NCBI RefSeq assembly: GCF_039414295.1
Contig: NZ_JBCITM010000020.1
Span: forward strand, 1-64,000
Reading direction: 5' to 3'
Length of the DNA: 64,000 nt
From: Anoxynatronum sibiricum
Lineage (GTDB): Bacteria; Bacillota; Clostridia; Peptostreptococcales; Tindalliaceae
The notes under the pieces were generated by a model. The model was not told the DNA's origin, did not search any database, and was given only the letters and a program-made list of their open reading frames with translations. Shown here piece after piece: positions 7,246 through 16,757 of the stretch; the first letter of the stretch is position 1, and each line of letters opens with the position of its first letter. A program made the translations under genes and the position numbers.

Positions 7246-10200
7246 TATATAACTCCTTCCACAAGCTTTTTAATTCGGCCAACGGAATGATCAAGCACGT
7301 ATTTCTTGCTGTAGGGATCTCTTGATTTATCATAAATTTGCAGCATTTCTTCGGGAAATTCATCAAGCAGTAACTTGCTAAAATGAGAGCGGTTGACTTC
7401 ATCCATATGAGGAGCAATAAGAAGCGAAGCCCTCAGGATTTCTTTTCGTTCTGATTCTCCAAACTCTCGAATGGATTGAAAAGCATCTTCCAATCGCTGT
7501 TTGCCATCATCTTTTTGATATTGTCCTGTAAGCAAGTGAATCACACCACTTACAAAATTCAACCCACTGTTGCTGCGGTAACTTTCCAAAAATCGTCGCA
7601 GCGACGGCATGACTTGAGCGATGGCTTCTTTCCCCACAAATTGTTGGTCTTCCTTAAAAAAGATGTCAAACCAGTTTTTAAAATCTCTGGGATTCTCGGC
7701 AATATAGTCAAATGCAAAGGCACTGTCACTAAACTTAAAGTAGGCTTCCATGTACTTCTTGAAAGCTTCGGGATCTTCAGCTTTTTCTTGGCACTGCTGA
7801 TAAACCGTTAAGATGGACTGTCTTCTGTGATAGGCTACATTTTCGTATTGCCAAGTAAGGAGGATTTGTAGCAGTCGATAAAACTCATGTATTTCTTCTT
7901 TTCTATAGATGCTTGAGAAATCAGTTTTTTGTGGATCTCTCTGATATGATTCATAGAGGCTAAATTCGGGTTCGTATTTCCTGATATAATTGACAACATT
8001 CTCTCTGACGCTTTCAAGGGTGTAATCTTTGAAGGTCACGTGGAGCACTGGCATGCTGTCGTTCCATTTATGAATGGTCCAGTCGTCTACAATACCCATC
8101 AGGCTTAGTTTATAAATGGCTTTTTCCAGGTGAGATTTTGTGAGGCCCAAAGGCTTGCCATGAATTAAGACTTCTCCACCTGGTTTTCCATATTGTTTGA
8201 AGACAGCTTTTATTTCAGTCATTTCTTCATCAATGTTTTTAACTCCAATGGTCCAGAAATACAACTGTTTAAAACAATCTCGCTGATCAAATCCAACTTC
8301 CTGTAAAACTGATTGAATCTGATCATAACGACTCTGCAATCCAAAGATCTGCTCAAAATACTGTTGTCCAGTGGATTCTTCACTGAAAAGAACAAAGCAG
8401 TCAGCAGGACTTTTATCTCGCCCTGCTCTTCCAGCTTCCTGATAAAGTGCTTCCAAAGAACCAGGAATACCGTAGTGAATGGTATATCTGATGTTCGGCT
8501 TGTCAATTCCCATTCCAAAAGCTTTCGTGGCCACCATTAGAGGAAATCGATTGTTTTTAAATTCTTCCTGAACTACTGCTTTGTAACGATCATAGTCCTG
8601 GTCATTATTAAATCCCGTTCCTTTTGGGATTGTTGCTGAATAGAAGCGAACATCAGCGCCAAATTTTTTCTTTAAGTTCATCGATACTTTGTAACAGCCT
8701 GCATCACCACTTGCAAAAGGTGTAAATATGAGGCCTGAACTGGTATTTTCCTCCTTCAGCGTGAGGATATCCTTTTCGTCTGAAAGGGTTTTGATTACGC
8801 TCGTCAGGTGCTTCCACTTGACATGCTTGGAGGCACCATTATCTTTAACAATATGGAAATTCAACTCAGGCCTTGTAAATGAAGGCAGCGTTTTCACGTC
8901 GTCTCTGGAAATGTCAAACTCAATCATGATGTCTTTCAGTACATTAACAGAGGCAGTCGCTGTTAGTGCTAAGATTCTTGCAGAAGGGCAGAACTTGTTA
9001 ATGGTCTTCGCCAAGTTAAGATAGGCAGTACGGAAATCATGCCCCCATTCGCTCAAGCAATGGACCTCATCAATGATTGCCAGTCCAATCACTCGCTCGT
9101 GATTGATCACTTCAAGCTGCTCTCGAAACCCTATTGTTTGAAAGCGTTCGGGGGATATCCAGACAAACTGATATTTACCACTACCGTAATACTTTTGAAC
9201 TTCGGATTTTTCATCTGCTGATTGATTGCTATTGATGTAATTTGTGTGGTGAATCCCAAATCGATCCAAACTTTCCTTTTGATCCTGCATGAGAGACTTG
9301 ATGGGTGTTACAACAAAGCTTATGCAGGGTTGCAAAAGACCCACGTATTGATAGATTAAGGATTTTCCACCCCCGGTTGGCAGTAGGCCAATGGTTTGAC
9401 GTCCCGACAATGAGTTTATGATGGCTGCACGTTGACCCGGAGCAAACTGATCATAGCCAAAGATGTTCTTCAGAATGAAGTGCATGGCCCCAATATCATT
9501 ATTCTTTCCTTCCATAACAATATCGTAGTTAATGGGATTAGCCACACTGACAAAAAAATAGTTGCGACTATCAAAATAATCTGTTCTCACATAGATCCGG
9601 TCTTCTTCACCATCTGCTTCGTTTTCATCGGTCCATCGCTGGAGAAGACTAAAGTCGATATTAATCCAGTTTTCATGGTGCTTGGAAGCGCCCGCTGGGT
9701 ACTCTTTTATAATGACCTGCGGTTTTACAAAGGGAAGCTTCATCAGTTTAGAAAGCTCTTTGACCCACAATAACAAGTCTTGGACCGCCATATTAGCGTA
9801 GCCCTCCACATCTCTGTTGACGATGGCAAACTGCCACTTTTTATCCGAAAGTTTGATATGCCCTTTTTCAAGCAAAGAGAGTAGCAGTATCTGAAACCGC
9901 ATGACGGCGGTTAATTGCATTTTATTGTGATTTTCATGCTGGGAGTAATACTCTTCCTGGTGACAATAGGCTGTCTGATATTCTCCCAGTATTTCTTCAA
10001 ACTCCATCAACCGGTTTTTAATGGCCCGCATTTTTTCTTGAAGGCTATGTGTACGCTGTTTGATATCTTTTGCATTAATCCGGATGGTCTTAACTTTATA
10101 TTTTTCCAGGTATCGAGACCGCTCTTTATCATTCATGTTAATGGATAAGTTCTGTTGGTGCTGAAAGCCGTCTATTTCAATGACTAAATGCGCCTGAGGA

Positions 10201-11576
10201 AGATAAAAATCAACTTTTTCATCGATAAAGTGCTGATTATCTGCCAGTGTAATCTCTCCAATGGAGACTTCGGGCAGAAGTAATTGTTTGATGAAGCCAT
10301 ATTCCCCTAGATATTCCTCAATAATTTCTTCAAAAAAAATGACAGCCGTCTGGTCATTGCTCTCATCATGCCCCTTGATCGTATCCAACCAGACAGGCTG
10401 AACATTAGAAATGAAAAAGCATGGCGAACAGAGCTCTTCGTCATCAGAAAGCTGGCTAAATTGACTATGGAGATACTGGGAGGGCCTTGTAGGCCTTCCA
10501 CGCATCAGAATGTTTTTCAGCACACAAATCATCGGATAATGAGCAGCATCTTTCATAACTTGCCCTGGAATGTTTTGAATGACAAAGTTATGATTGGCAG
10601 GTACATAATTGGCTGTATAGGTCTCATGACTGTGGAAGAAACGTATGGGCATATTCTTGGTTTCTTCGCTGAGATACACATGGCGGGGAATGGTCTTCTG
10701 TTGTTTGCTCTTTTTATCAACTTTAGCGTCAGACTCATGACGTTGCTCTTCCATCCGATGATTCTGCGAATCTTTTGATTTCGCCGAGGGCATGAGAAAA
10801 AAATGTTCAAAAATGTATCTTTGAGCATTTTCATTAAAATAGTGCACATGGTGGTTTGAACTTGTTAATTTGCTGGTGATCCCAAGGGCTTTGCCTTTTT
10901 TTGTCACACTTTGGATAATTCTGTCACCACTGTTTTCTTCTGCGAGCAACCCCTGGTGAACCATCCACTCATTGATAGTCTGAACGTCGTTTTCCAAGTG
11001 ATACTCCTGTTTCACCCTACTCAACACCTGTTTGAAAGACGATATTGGTAAAGGCACTTTCGAAATATAACCAAGGGGTTCAAAGGGTCGTTTTCCTGGC
11101 ACCATTGTTTCTTTTACAGTTGCTGCTGCTTTTTTCAATGGTCTATTTTCAAATGAATCGGCGACCTCATCAACACCCCTTAAGCCACCCGTCTGAGAAG
11201 GAAGGACTGCTCCAGCTAACGGTATTTCATGTTTTTGCAAGATTCTTTGGGCACCAATACGGTTATACGATTGACTATCAGAAGCTGCCACTGATTTTAT
11301 CACTTCCAGTTCATCGCCTGACAACTCAAATGCTTCCAATGCTTTCAATGAATACTGCCTGACTTGAGAAGCATCATATGTAAGATTACTCATTAGATAG
11401 GGAATCAGCTCTTTCGCGGCAGGGTTGTATTTGGCAGCTATTTTTGAAACAGCCGATGCGGCCAACCGCCGCTCATTTGTCGTTCCCTGGGTTAAATAAT
11501 CTTTTAAATATCGAAGTGCTTCTGATTGACCTGTTTCTCCCAGTTCATATGGTGTCATTTTGTCATATGATTTCAT
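7245..11576 (-). CDS. HEAT - PD-(D/E)XK nuclease - RecQ helicase fusion
   Basis: About 1443 residues from the ATG at 11576; an upstream TTG would add 5. N-terminal ~110 residues read as HEAT-like helical repeats. Around residues 440-510 is a DUF559/Vsr-like nuclease (KVDFYLPQ, VIEIDGFQHQQ, ERSRYLEKYKVKTIRI). From ~710 a RecQ-type SF2 helicase follows: FGYDQFAPGQ, Walker A LLPTGGGKS near 737, DEVH near 842, ALTATAS, and motif VI QEAGRAGRD near 1050. The ~350-residue C-terminus is helical, with no clear RQC zinc site or HRDC. RecQ proteins are usually 600-750 residues. It is translationally coupled to a membrane-anchored coiled-coil gene. An anti-phage or DNA-processing role is inferred; I cannot match it to a named system. 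Confidence 0.8.
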   Translation of the reverse strand: MKSYDKMTPYELGETGQSEALRYLKDYLTQGTTNERRLAASAVSKIAAKYNPAAKELIPYLMSNLTYDASQVRQYSLKALEAFELSGDELEVIKSVAASDSQSYNRIGAQRILQKHEIPLAGAVLPSQTGGLRGVDEVADSFENRPLKKAAATVKETMVPGKRPFEPLGYISKVPLPISSFKQVLSRVKQEYHLENDVQTINEWMVHQGLLAEENSGDRIIQSVTKKGKALGITSKLTSSNHHVHYFNENAQRYIFEHFFLMPSAKSKDSQNHRMEEQRHESDAKVDKKSKQQKTIPRHVYLSEETKNMPIRFFHSHETYTANYVPANHNFVIQNIPGQVMKDAAHYPMICVLKNILMRGRPTRPSQYLHSQFSQLSDDEELCSPCFFISNVQPVWLDTIKGHDESNDQTAVIFFEEIIEEYLGEYGFIKQLLLPEVSIGEITLADNQHFIDEKVDFYLPQAHLVIEIDGFQHQQNLSINMNDKERSRYLEKYKVKTIRINAKDIKQRTHSLQEKMRAIKNRLMEFEEILGEYQTAYCHQEEYYSQHENHNKMQLTAVMRFQILLLSLLEKGHIKLSDKKWQFAIVNRDVEGYANMAVQDLLLWVKELSKLMKLPFVKPQVIIKEYPAGASKHHENWINIDFSLLQRWTDENEADGEEDRIYVRTDYFDSRNYFFVSVANPINYDIVMEGKNNDIGAMHFILKNIFGYDQFAPGQRAAIINSLSGRQTIGLLPTGGGKSLIYQYVGLLQPCISFVVTPIKSLMQDQKESLDRFGIHHTNYINSNQSADEKSEVQKYYGSGKYQFVWISPERFQTIGFREQLEVINHERVIGLAIIDEVHCLSEWGHDFRTAYLNLAKTINKFCPSARILALTATASVNVLKDIMIEFDISRDDVKTLPSFTRPELNFHIVKDNGASKHVKWKHLTSVIKTLSDEKDILTLKEENTSSGLIFTPFASGDAGCYKVSMNLKKKFGADVRFYSATIPKGTGFNNDQDYDRYKAVVQEEFKNNRFPLMVATKAFGMGIDKPNIRYTIHYGIPGSLEALYQEAGRAGRDKSPADCFVLFSEESTGQQYFEQIFGLQSRYDQIQSVLQEVGFDQRDCFKQLYFWTIGVKNIDEEMTEIKAVFKQYGKPGGEVLIHGKPLGLTKSHLEKAIYKLSLMGIVDDWTIHKWNDSMPVLHVTFKDYTLESVRENVVNYIRKYEPEFSLYESYQRDPQKTDFSSIYRKEEIHEFYRLLQILLTWQYENVAYHRRQSILTVYQQCQEKAEDPEAFKKYMEAYFKFSDSAFAFDYIAENPRDFKNWFDIFFKEDQQFVGKEAIAQVMPSLRRFLESYRSNSGLNFVSGVIHLLTGQYQKDDGKQRLEDAFQSIREFGESERKEILRASLLIAPHMDEVNRSHFSKLLLDEFPEEMLQIYDKSRDPYSKKYVLDHSVGRIKKLVEGVI

Positions 11577-11707
11577 GATCTGCCCCCACAATCTAATAAT
11601 GCGAAACAGAAGATGCGATGATGAGCGTATAGTGTCACGTAAAGAGTCTATTTTGTCATTATAAGTATAATTCTACATTGCTTTCCATTCTCCTGCGTAG
11701 ATGATAG

Positions 11708-11998
11708 TCATCGGTGAGGTTCATTAAAAAGCCAATCCCAGGCCCTACAGTTGTGACTATTGCTGAAATAAGTCAACCTGCTCCACTTCAACCCATAGCC
11801 ACCCTTCCAGCACAGCCAGCTTATCACTGACTGTGCCGCTATCGTCCAGGCCAATGCAACATAAGTGTTGATGGTCCAGAAACCAGTAAGGATAGAGATA
11901 TGGGACATGAGAATGACAGTACCCCATATCAGTCCTGTTGTAGCATGGAGCAAGTAAAAGCTTCTTTTGTGATTCATCATTTCGGCGCATATTTTCAT
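11708..11998 (-). pseudogene. Decayed small membrane protein gene (paralogue B)
   Basis: The first ~65 codons are clearly homologous to the protein at 6295-6588 (LLHATTGLIWGTVILMSHIS, FWTINTYVALAW). The frame then leaves the hydrophobic pattern (CWKGGYGLKWSRLTYFSNSH). A hydrophobic C-terminus resembling the paralogue reappears in another frame (LISAIVTTVGPGIGFLMNL), indicating at least one frameshift around 11770-11830. Directly repeated with the intact copy across the helicase module. Confidence 0.6.
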
Positions 11999-12013
11999 CG
12001 GGAGCTCCTTAAA

Positions 12014-12271
12014 TCAGTCTTCTTCTGAGAGTATCTCCAGCATCCTATCAATGATCTCACTGGATAAGTCATCAGGTGATTCAAACTCAAATTTTATACT
12101 ATTGTTCCCGTAAATGTAGTTGTTACGGATAAACATCCCCAAGCCAAAATGGTATTGAAAAGGATCAGGGTTTTCCTTCATGTGTTTTTTGTCATCATCA
12201 TTTAACTGACTCAAACAGTCCTGGGCAATATGTTCGATAAAAACTTTTTTTGACAAGAAATGGATGGTCAT
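12014..12271 (-). CDS. Small acidic uncharacterised protein
   Basis: About 85 residues, MTIHFLSKKVFIEHIAQDCL then DPFQYHFGLGMFIRNNYIYG, with an acidic C-terminus (SPDDLSSEIIDRMLEILSEE). The HFGLGxxIRNxYI motif recurs in small uncharacterised bacterial proteins, some of which sit beside toxin or immunity genes; that link is weak. The start is ambiguous between ATG 12280 and ATG 12271. It lies 86 bp downstream of the kinase gene on the same strand. Confidence 0.55.
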   Translation of the reverse strand: MTIHFLSKKVFIEHIAQDCLSQLNDDDKKHMKENPDPFQYHFGLGMFIRNNYIYGNNSIKFEFESPDDLSSEIIDRMLEILSEED

Positions 12272-12357
12272 CGGTAGCATTCACCTCTCTCTCTTTATAC
12301 GAGCTACAAGAAATTTTCAGTCAAATTTTGATTCATCATATTAAAATTCCAATCCAT

Positions 12358-14517
12358 TTACTCAACAAATTGGTTCCGAGATCCATCTGGAAGCATCTTA
12401 AATCTTCTATCTGTTGGGCCAAGATGATCTCTCTCTGTATATGAAATCCATCCATCATATTCCGGATTGAACGCATACCAGACAGAGATATCTGTTAGTT
12501 TTGTTCGTCCAGATCCATCAGTCATAATTCTGTACAGCCTCCAGTTATCTTCAAACGAAATGTAGTAAATCCATCCGTCATAAAAAAAATTAACAAGACC
12601 CTCTTCGTTTATAACTATTGATTTAAGTATTCCAGCAGTTGTCATGCGGTACAAGTGAAAGTTTTCATCAGAATAGTATATCCAACCATTTTCAACATGA
12701 TTTAAATTGCTCAAATCATCACTGATTCGGAACAGTTGGTCATTATGGAGACTATACGCATGTATAATTCCTGGTGAAAATTGATTGAAGCTCTGTTGGA
12801 AAAATATCGCATTGTCGTAATAATTCAAGCTGGAGACATGACCATTAGCTATTTTTCTTCTATTGGATCCATCTTTTTTTACTTTGTATAGCGCACTTCC
12901 ATCATCTCCATTTACATAAAAAATATAGGTATCTGTTACAATAATTGTGCTATGATCCAAAACGTCATTGACCACGCTTTCACTTCGAAGGGGTCCGTTA
13001 ACAACACCCCGCCTGATCAATCGATATCCCGACATCACATCTTGCTGATCAATATTCTCTGTCATGTAGGCCCAGTCGCTTGAAAAATAATCAACAGCTA
13101 GACGCGGGCTCTCCCCAACCACTTTTTCATTCACAACTACGCCTGAAGAAGTGGTGGTGTTCGCATCTATGTCATCACTGTTAGCAGATTTATTATTGAA
13201 CATATCATGCCAATTGCCAAGCAAAGCACCGAAAATAATCACCAGAATGACAATAACGGCAAGGATTGCCTTGATTTGCTTATCTGATCTTTTTTTCTCG
13301 TAGTCAGATGAACGTGCAGAATCTATATTGTTTTGATTCGCCGGAGTCACTTTTCCATCCACAGGTTCATTTATCTCATTATTGCTCTTTTCTTCTGTCA
13401 TTATTTTGTCATTATCGTTATCATCAACATTATATCCCGAGGAGAAAGATTCAACCTGATCATTACATTTACCGTTTGTTTCTGAACTGGAACTTAATAT
13501 GTTTTCCTTGCCAATATCAAGGTCTACTTCAGTAAAAAGTACAGCAGATAGATCCACTTTGAAGTCGCTCTGAAATTCCTTCACATTTTGATACCTGTCA
13601 GTACTTCGAATCGCCAAAGCTTTCATCAAAGCTAATTCGAACGTTTCTGGCAGACTAATACCCATATCTGAAGGCTTCTTAAGGGAATCATCGAGTAGCC
13701 TTTCCATGGCTTCGAGAGGCACTTCGCCGGTAACAAGCCGATATAGCGTTCCTGCAGCTGCATAGATATCAGTCCAAGGCCCCTGAATCCCTTTAGTACG
13801 ATACTGTTCCTCCGGAGCATAACCAGGGCGAAGCAACACTGAAAGACTCTTCTGCTGATCCAAGGAAGCGGTTCTGGCGGCACCAAAATCCAATAATTTT
13901 GCCCTGCCCTCTTTGGTGATGTAAATATTGTCCGGACTTATATCCCTGTGCAGGATACCCGCCTCATGGATCTCATGTAAGGCATCCAGCACCGGCATCA
14001 TTAATCCTAAAGCTGTTTTCCATGGCAGCACATTCCCCTTCTGGGCAACATATTGCTGAAGTGTCATCCCTTCCACATAGTTCATCACCATGTAAGCGGT
14101 CTGGTTCTCTTTGAAATACTCCCGAACAGAGACAATCCCGGGGTGATCATCAAACTTAGCCAGCACCTTGGCTTCTTCCATGAACTTCTTTAGGCCATGC
14201 TCAAAATGATTCCGTGCATCACCGGTATACACAGAGACATGATTATAATCAGGGGTTCTACTAACCAGGTCTTGGGGAAAGTACTCTTTAATGGCCAGCT
14301 TGATCTCCAAGATCAGATCCCAGCCCAGATAGGTGATACCGAAGCCGCCATGGCCCAGGACTTTGCCGATGAGAAACTTGCCATTCAGGACAGTACCCGG
14401 TTTCAGATGCACCGGTTCTGTCACGGTGAGATCTTTCGAGTGGCCGCATTCAGGACACTCCTGATTCTCCCCCTTATTCCCCATACAGTTAAGACAGATG
14501 TGCCGGATCTCGTCCAT
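12358..14517 (-). CDS. Membrane Ser/Thr protein kinase with zinc ribbon and DUF5050-like sensor
   Basis: 719 residues. An N-terminal zinc ribbon (CLNCMGNKGENQECPECGHS) precedes a Hanks-type kinase domain at ~40-320. The domain shows the glycine loop GKVLGHGGFGITYLG, lysine in LAIKEYF, HRDISPDN near 195 and DFGAART near 215. A ~90-residue acidic linker leads to one membrane helix near 425 (AILAVIVILVIIFGALLGNW). The C-terminal ~235 residues carry repeated YYxDxxxxxLYRM-type blades matching DUF5050-like propellers, placed outside the cell. This is a one-pass receptor kinase that would phosphorylate cytosolic Ser/Thr in response to an extracellular or envelope signal. GGGAGG precedes the ATG. 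No phosphatase gene is nearby. Confidence 0.85.
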   Translation of the reverse strand: MDEIRHICLNCMGNKGENQECPECGHSKDLTVTEPVHLKPGTVLNGKFLIGKVLGHGGFGITYLGWDLILEIKLAIKEYFPQDLVSRTPDYNHVSVYTGDARNHFEHGLKKFMEEAKVLAKFDDHPGIVSVREYFKENQTAYMVMNYVEGMTLQQYVAQKGNVLPWKTALGLMMPVLDALHEIHEAGILHRDISPDNIYITKEGRAKLLDFGAARTASLDQQKSLSVLLRPGYAPEEQYRTKGIQGPWTDIYAAAGTLYRLVTGEVPLEAMERLLDDSLKKPSDMGISLPETFELALMKALAIRSTDRYQNVKEFQSDFKVDLSAVLFTEVDLDIGKENILSSSSETNGKCNDQVESFSSGYNVDDNDNDKIMTEEKSNNEINEPVDGKVTPANQNNIDSARSSDYEKKRSDKQIKAILAVIVILVIIFGALLGNWHDMFNNKSANSDDIDANTTTSSGVVVNEKVVGESPRLAVDYFSSDWAYMTENIDQQDVMSGYRLIRRGVVNGPLRSESVVNDVLDHSTIIVTDTYIFYVNGDDGSALYKVKKDGSNRRKIANGHVSSLNYYDNAIFFQQSFNQFSPGIIHAYSLHNDQLFRISDDLSNLNHVENGWIYYSDENFHLYRMTTAGILKSIVINEEGLVNFFYDGWIYYISFEDNWRLYRIMTDGSGRTKLTDISVWYAFNPEYDGWISYTERDHLGPTDRRFKMLPDGSRNQFVE

Positions 14518-14748
14518 GGATCATGCCTCCCGATCAGAATGGTTGTTTTGTAGAAAACAGATCATGCTATCACCTTGGTTTAATGCAGTGATTCAATATT
14601 TTTACCAATTACGAAAATCTATGCTACTTCACTATCCAGACTCCATGAGTTTCTGGAGAAGGAAATCCTTCCACCGGAGAGATGAATACCTTTATTTCTT
14701 GAGTAGAGACTGTTTTGTTGAACAGATACTGATAACACATGGAAACAT

Positions 14749-15477
14749 TTAGGGATCTCTATCATCTGAAATGGCCGAGTAATAGACTGTTCCTGCTGGC
14801 AAAATTAACACAAAGGTAACTATGAATATAAAAACTATTATCATGCTAATTGTGGGATTAACGACAAAGCTAGCTAAAATTAGAAAATAAAACAACGCTG
14901 TAAGAAAGATTGTTAGCATCTCAATTTCATTGTCGCAAGTAGGAGAAAGACTTTTTCTCCAAGGATTTATTGCCATTCCCCAAGACCACAACAAATAAGG
15001 TGTTAGAAACATGAACGAGTAGGTATCAACATGACTCAAGCAATAGAAAAAAGCAAAAGCGCATGAGACAAGAATAAGCACATTCGTAAATAGTATTGAT
15101 AAAAAACCAAATAGGTATTGGAGCGGCTTGATTTTTTTCTCTATAGAATATAATACAGCACTTTCAATAGGAATTCTTATACACATCAATATCGCCAATA
15201 ATTGATGAGCGAGTCCCGCCCATAAGATGCCAAAAACTATTAAATGCCATTCCTTAAAGAAGAGCAACCATATCCCACCAATGATACCGCTGGCAATATT
15301 CATTGCAACAATTGGAACGCTAATTATTTCTGATATGATTTCTAAAAATCTACTTATCTTTTCCCTTCTTCGAACATCTATAAAAGCGTGATTGTAGACT
15401 TTGTTCGACATAGATTTCAATCCCTTCTCTATCTCGAAAATGAGCGTATTAAATTTTTTGTTCTCTTCATTCAACAC
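14749..15477 (-). CDS. Polytopic membrane protein, uncharacterised
   Basis: 242 residues with a charged N-terminal ~55 residues (FNTLIFEIEKGLKSMSNKVY) and about five hydrophobic helices: IISVPIVAMNIASGIIGGIW, EWHLIVFGILWAGLAHQLLA, FLSILFTNVLILVSCAFAFF, LTIFLTALFYFLILASFVVN and TISMIIVFIFIVTFVLILPA. No family recognised. It lies 231 bp upstream of the kinase gene on the same strand; shared function is possible but unsupported. Confidence 0.6.
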   Translation of the reverse strand: MLNEENKKFNTLIFEIEKGLKSMSNKVYNHAFIDVRRREKISRFLEIISEIISVPIVAMNIASGIIGGIWLLFFKEWHLIVFGILWAGLAHQLLAILMCIRIPIESAVLYSIEKKIKPLQYLFGFLSILFTNVLILVSCAFAFFYCLSHVDTYSFMFLTPYLLWSWGMAINPWRKSLSPTCDNEIEMLTIFLTALFYFLILASFVVNPTISMIIVFIFIVTFVLILPAGTVYYSAISDDRDP

Positions 15478-15552
15478 TCTACCCGCAACTTCATGGCAAT
15501 TATCGGTATAGTCCTATGAGCCAATCGCCATTTTAGCAACACTCACAGCTTC

Positions 15553-15792
15553 CTAAATTTTATTTCTTTTAACACGATCCGGACCCTCGACATATCTCAT
15601 TCCACATATGGAAGCCGCATACCTTAACGCATTGGATGATTCTACTGCCAAAAGTTGATATTTGACCCCGTGATCCCTTGCATCATTTAAAAATGAAGCA
15701 TCGATACTCATTTTGAAGCAAGTTTGAGGGGCAAGATCCCCGTTGGCTATTGTGGGCTGCCTTCCTGGTTCATTTTCACGTTTTAGGCGCAA
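15553..15792 (-). CDS. Short ORF, possible gene fragment
   Basis: 79 codons with protein-like composition (CFKMSIDASFLNDARDHGVK, ALRYAASICGMRYVEGPDRV). It follows the decayed DUF932 fragment on the same strand. I do not recognise the family. The lack of a convincing ribosome-binding site and the decayed neighbour suggest it is the surviving end of a larger gene. Confidence 0.3.
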   Translation of the reverse strand: MRLKRENEPGRQPTIANGDLAPQTCFKMSIDASFLNDARDHGVKYQLLAVESSNALRYAASICGMRYVEGPDRVKRNKI

Positions 15793-15810
15793 ATGGGCAG
15801 ACGAATCTTT

Positions 15811-16048
15811 GTGGCTGGCATCGCTTATTTACAACGCCTAACACTTTTTGATTATCTCTCCTGACAATACCGAAGTGGCAATTGACCTGGCCGCCAGTTT
15901 CTAACATTAGGTTTTCTTTGCGAGTACTCTAGTCCAAACCCGCTTTTATGACGGCTTTTTTTATAGATGGCAAGTCGATCAACTTAATACCTTCTTTGTG
16001 CCAAGGAACTTCTCCAACAAAAAACATCGACTCCACATTAGCAGACAT
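15811..16048 (-). pseudogene. DUF932-family N-terminal remnant
   Basis: From ATG 16048 the frame reads MSANVESMFFVGEVPWHKEG then a short helix ending KAVIKAGLD and a stop, matching the start of DUF932 proteins (phage/plasmid-associated, PWHxLG motif). After the stop, another frame gives HFGIVRRDNQKVLGVVNKRC, the next conserved DUF932 block. A frameshift or small deletion has therefore broken the gene, and the remaining ~200 residues are missing. Its start overlaps the vWA gene stop with GGAGGG just upstream, so the two were an operon. Confidence 0.65.
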
Positions 16049-16658
16049 TTTTAGCCCTCCTTTTGATTTGAATGCGTTGACTCTTCACTCGTTTAGCTGC
16101 GACCAAAAAGTGCATCAAAGAAAACACGTCTGTCAGAGAACTTTGGTCAATTATGTATTCGTATATATCTTGAGATAAAATTCCTAGGTTCACACCTGCT
16201 TTGCTAACATCTAAGCCAACACCTATCAAAATGAATTCCCATCCTTGATCTCTCATTTTAAGGATCAAAGATTGAACATCACGTTGATCATATTGTATGC
16301 CTGCTTCTAAAGATCTGTCTGTTACGATCACTACAATCACCGTTTCTGGACTAAAAACACCTGGACATTTTTGAATCCACGAATGCGTTTGGTATATCTC
16401 AAACACAATACTATCCAAAAGTTGAAATTTTTGCTTATTTAAGTCAGCATCTCTTCGGAAAACCGATTCTTCCATTAAGAGTTCTTCTTTGAAACGGTCA
16501 ATTAATCCCCTAAACATCACTGTAGTCACATTGGTTTTGGCCAAACACTGTTGTTTTTGGATAAATTTTTTTAAGCCAACCATCATGTCAATTTCAGTAT
16601 TTCTTGATGCCTTCACATGATCAACAATGATCAGCAACTCGGCACTCATTATTCCCAT
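16038..16658 (-). CDS. vWA-domain protein (TerY-like) with degenerate MIDAS
   Basis: About 206 residues covering one von Willebrand A-like fold: ELLIIVDHVKAS strand, then VIVVIVTDRSLEAG and QGWEFILIGVGLDVSKAGVN, which align with TDGxEN and GWEFxFLGANxD in TerY-like proteins. The first MIDAS motif, normally DxSxS, reads DHVKAS, so metal binding is probably altered. ATG 16658 is preferred (GGAG 10 bases upstream). It is divergently transcribed from an HTH regulator, a pairing seen elsewhere for these vWA proteins, and was coupled to the now broken DUF932 gene. Likely a regulator or adaptor rather than an enzyme. Confidence 0.65.
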   Translation of the reverse strand: MGIMSAELLIIVDHVKASRNTEIDMMVGLKKFIQKQQCLAKTNVTTVMFRGLIDRFKEELLMEESVFRRDADLNKQKFQLLDSIVFEIYQTHSWIQKCPGVFSPETVIVVIVTDRSLEAGIQYDQRDVQSLILKMRDQGWEFILIGVGLDVSKAGVNLGILSQDIYEYIIDQSSLTDVFSLMHFLVAAKRVKSQRIQIKRRAKNVC

Positions 16659-16680
16659 ACTAACCACGCTCCTGACCGTT

Positions 16681-16698
16681 CTGATATAATAATATCAG
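16681..16698. promoter_or_regulatory. Palindromic operator-like site between divergent genes
   Basis: CTGATAT (16681-16687) and ATATCAG (16692-16698) form an inverted repeat around AATA and include TATAAT (16685-16690), a perfect -10 hexamer. The site lies between the divergent vWA and HTH genes, so a DNA-binding protein here could control both. No clear -35 was found. Confidence 0.45.
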
Positions 16699-16757
16699 TG
16701 CACAGTCTTCATCTGGTCGCTTATTAAGGGACATTCTTAATATGGGAGGTAATTCTG

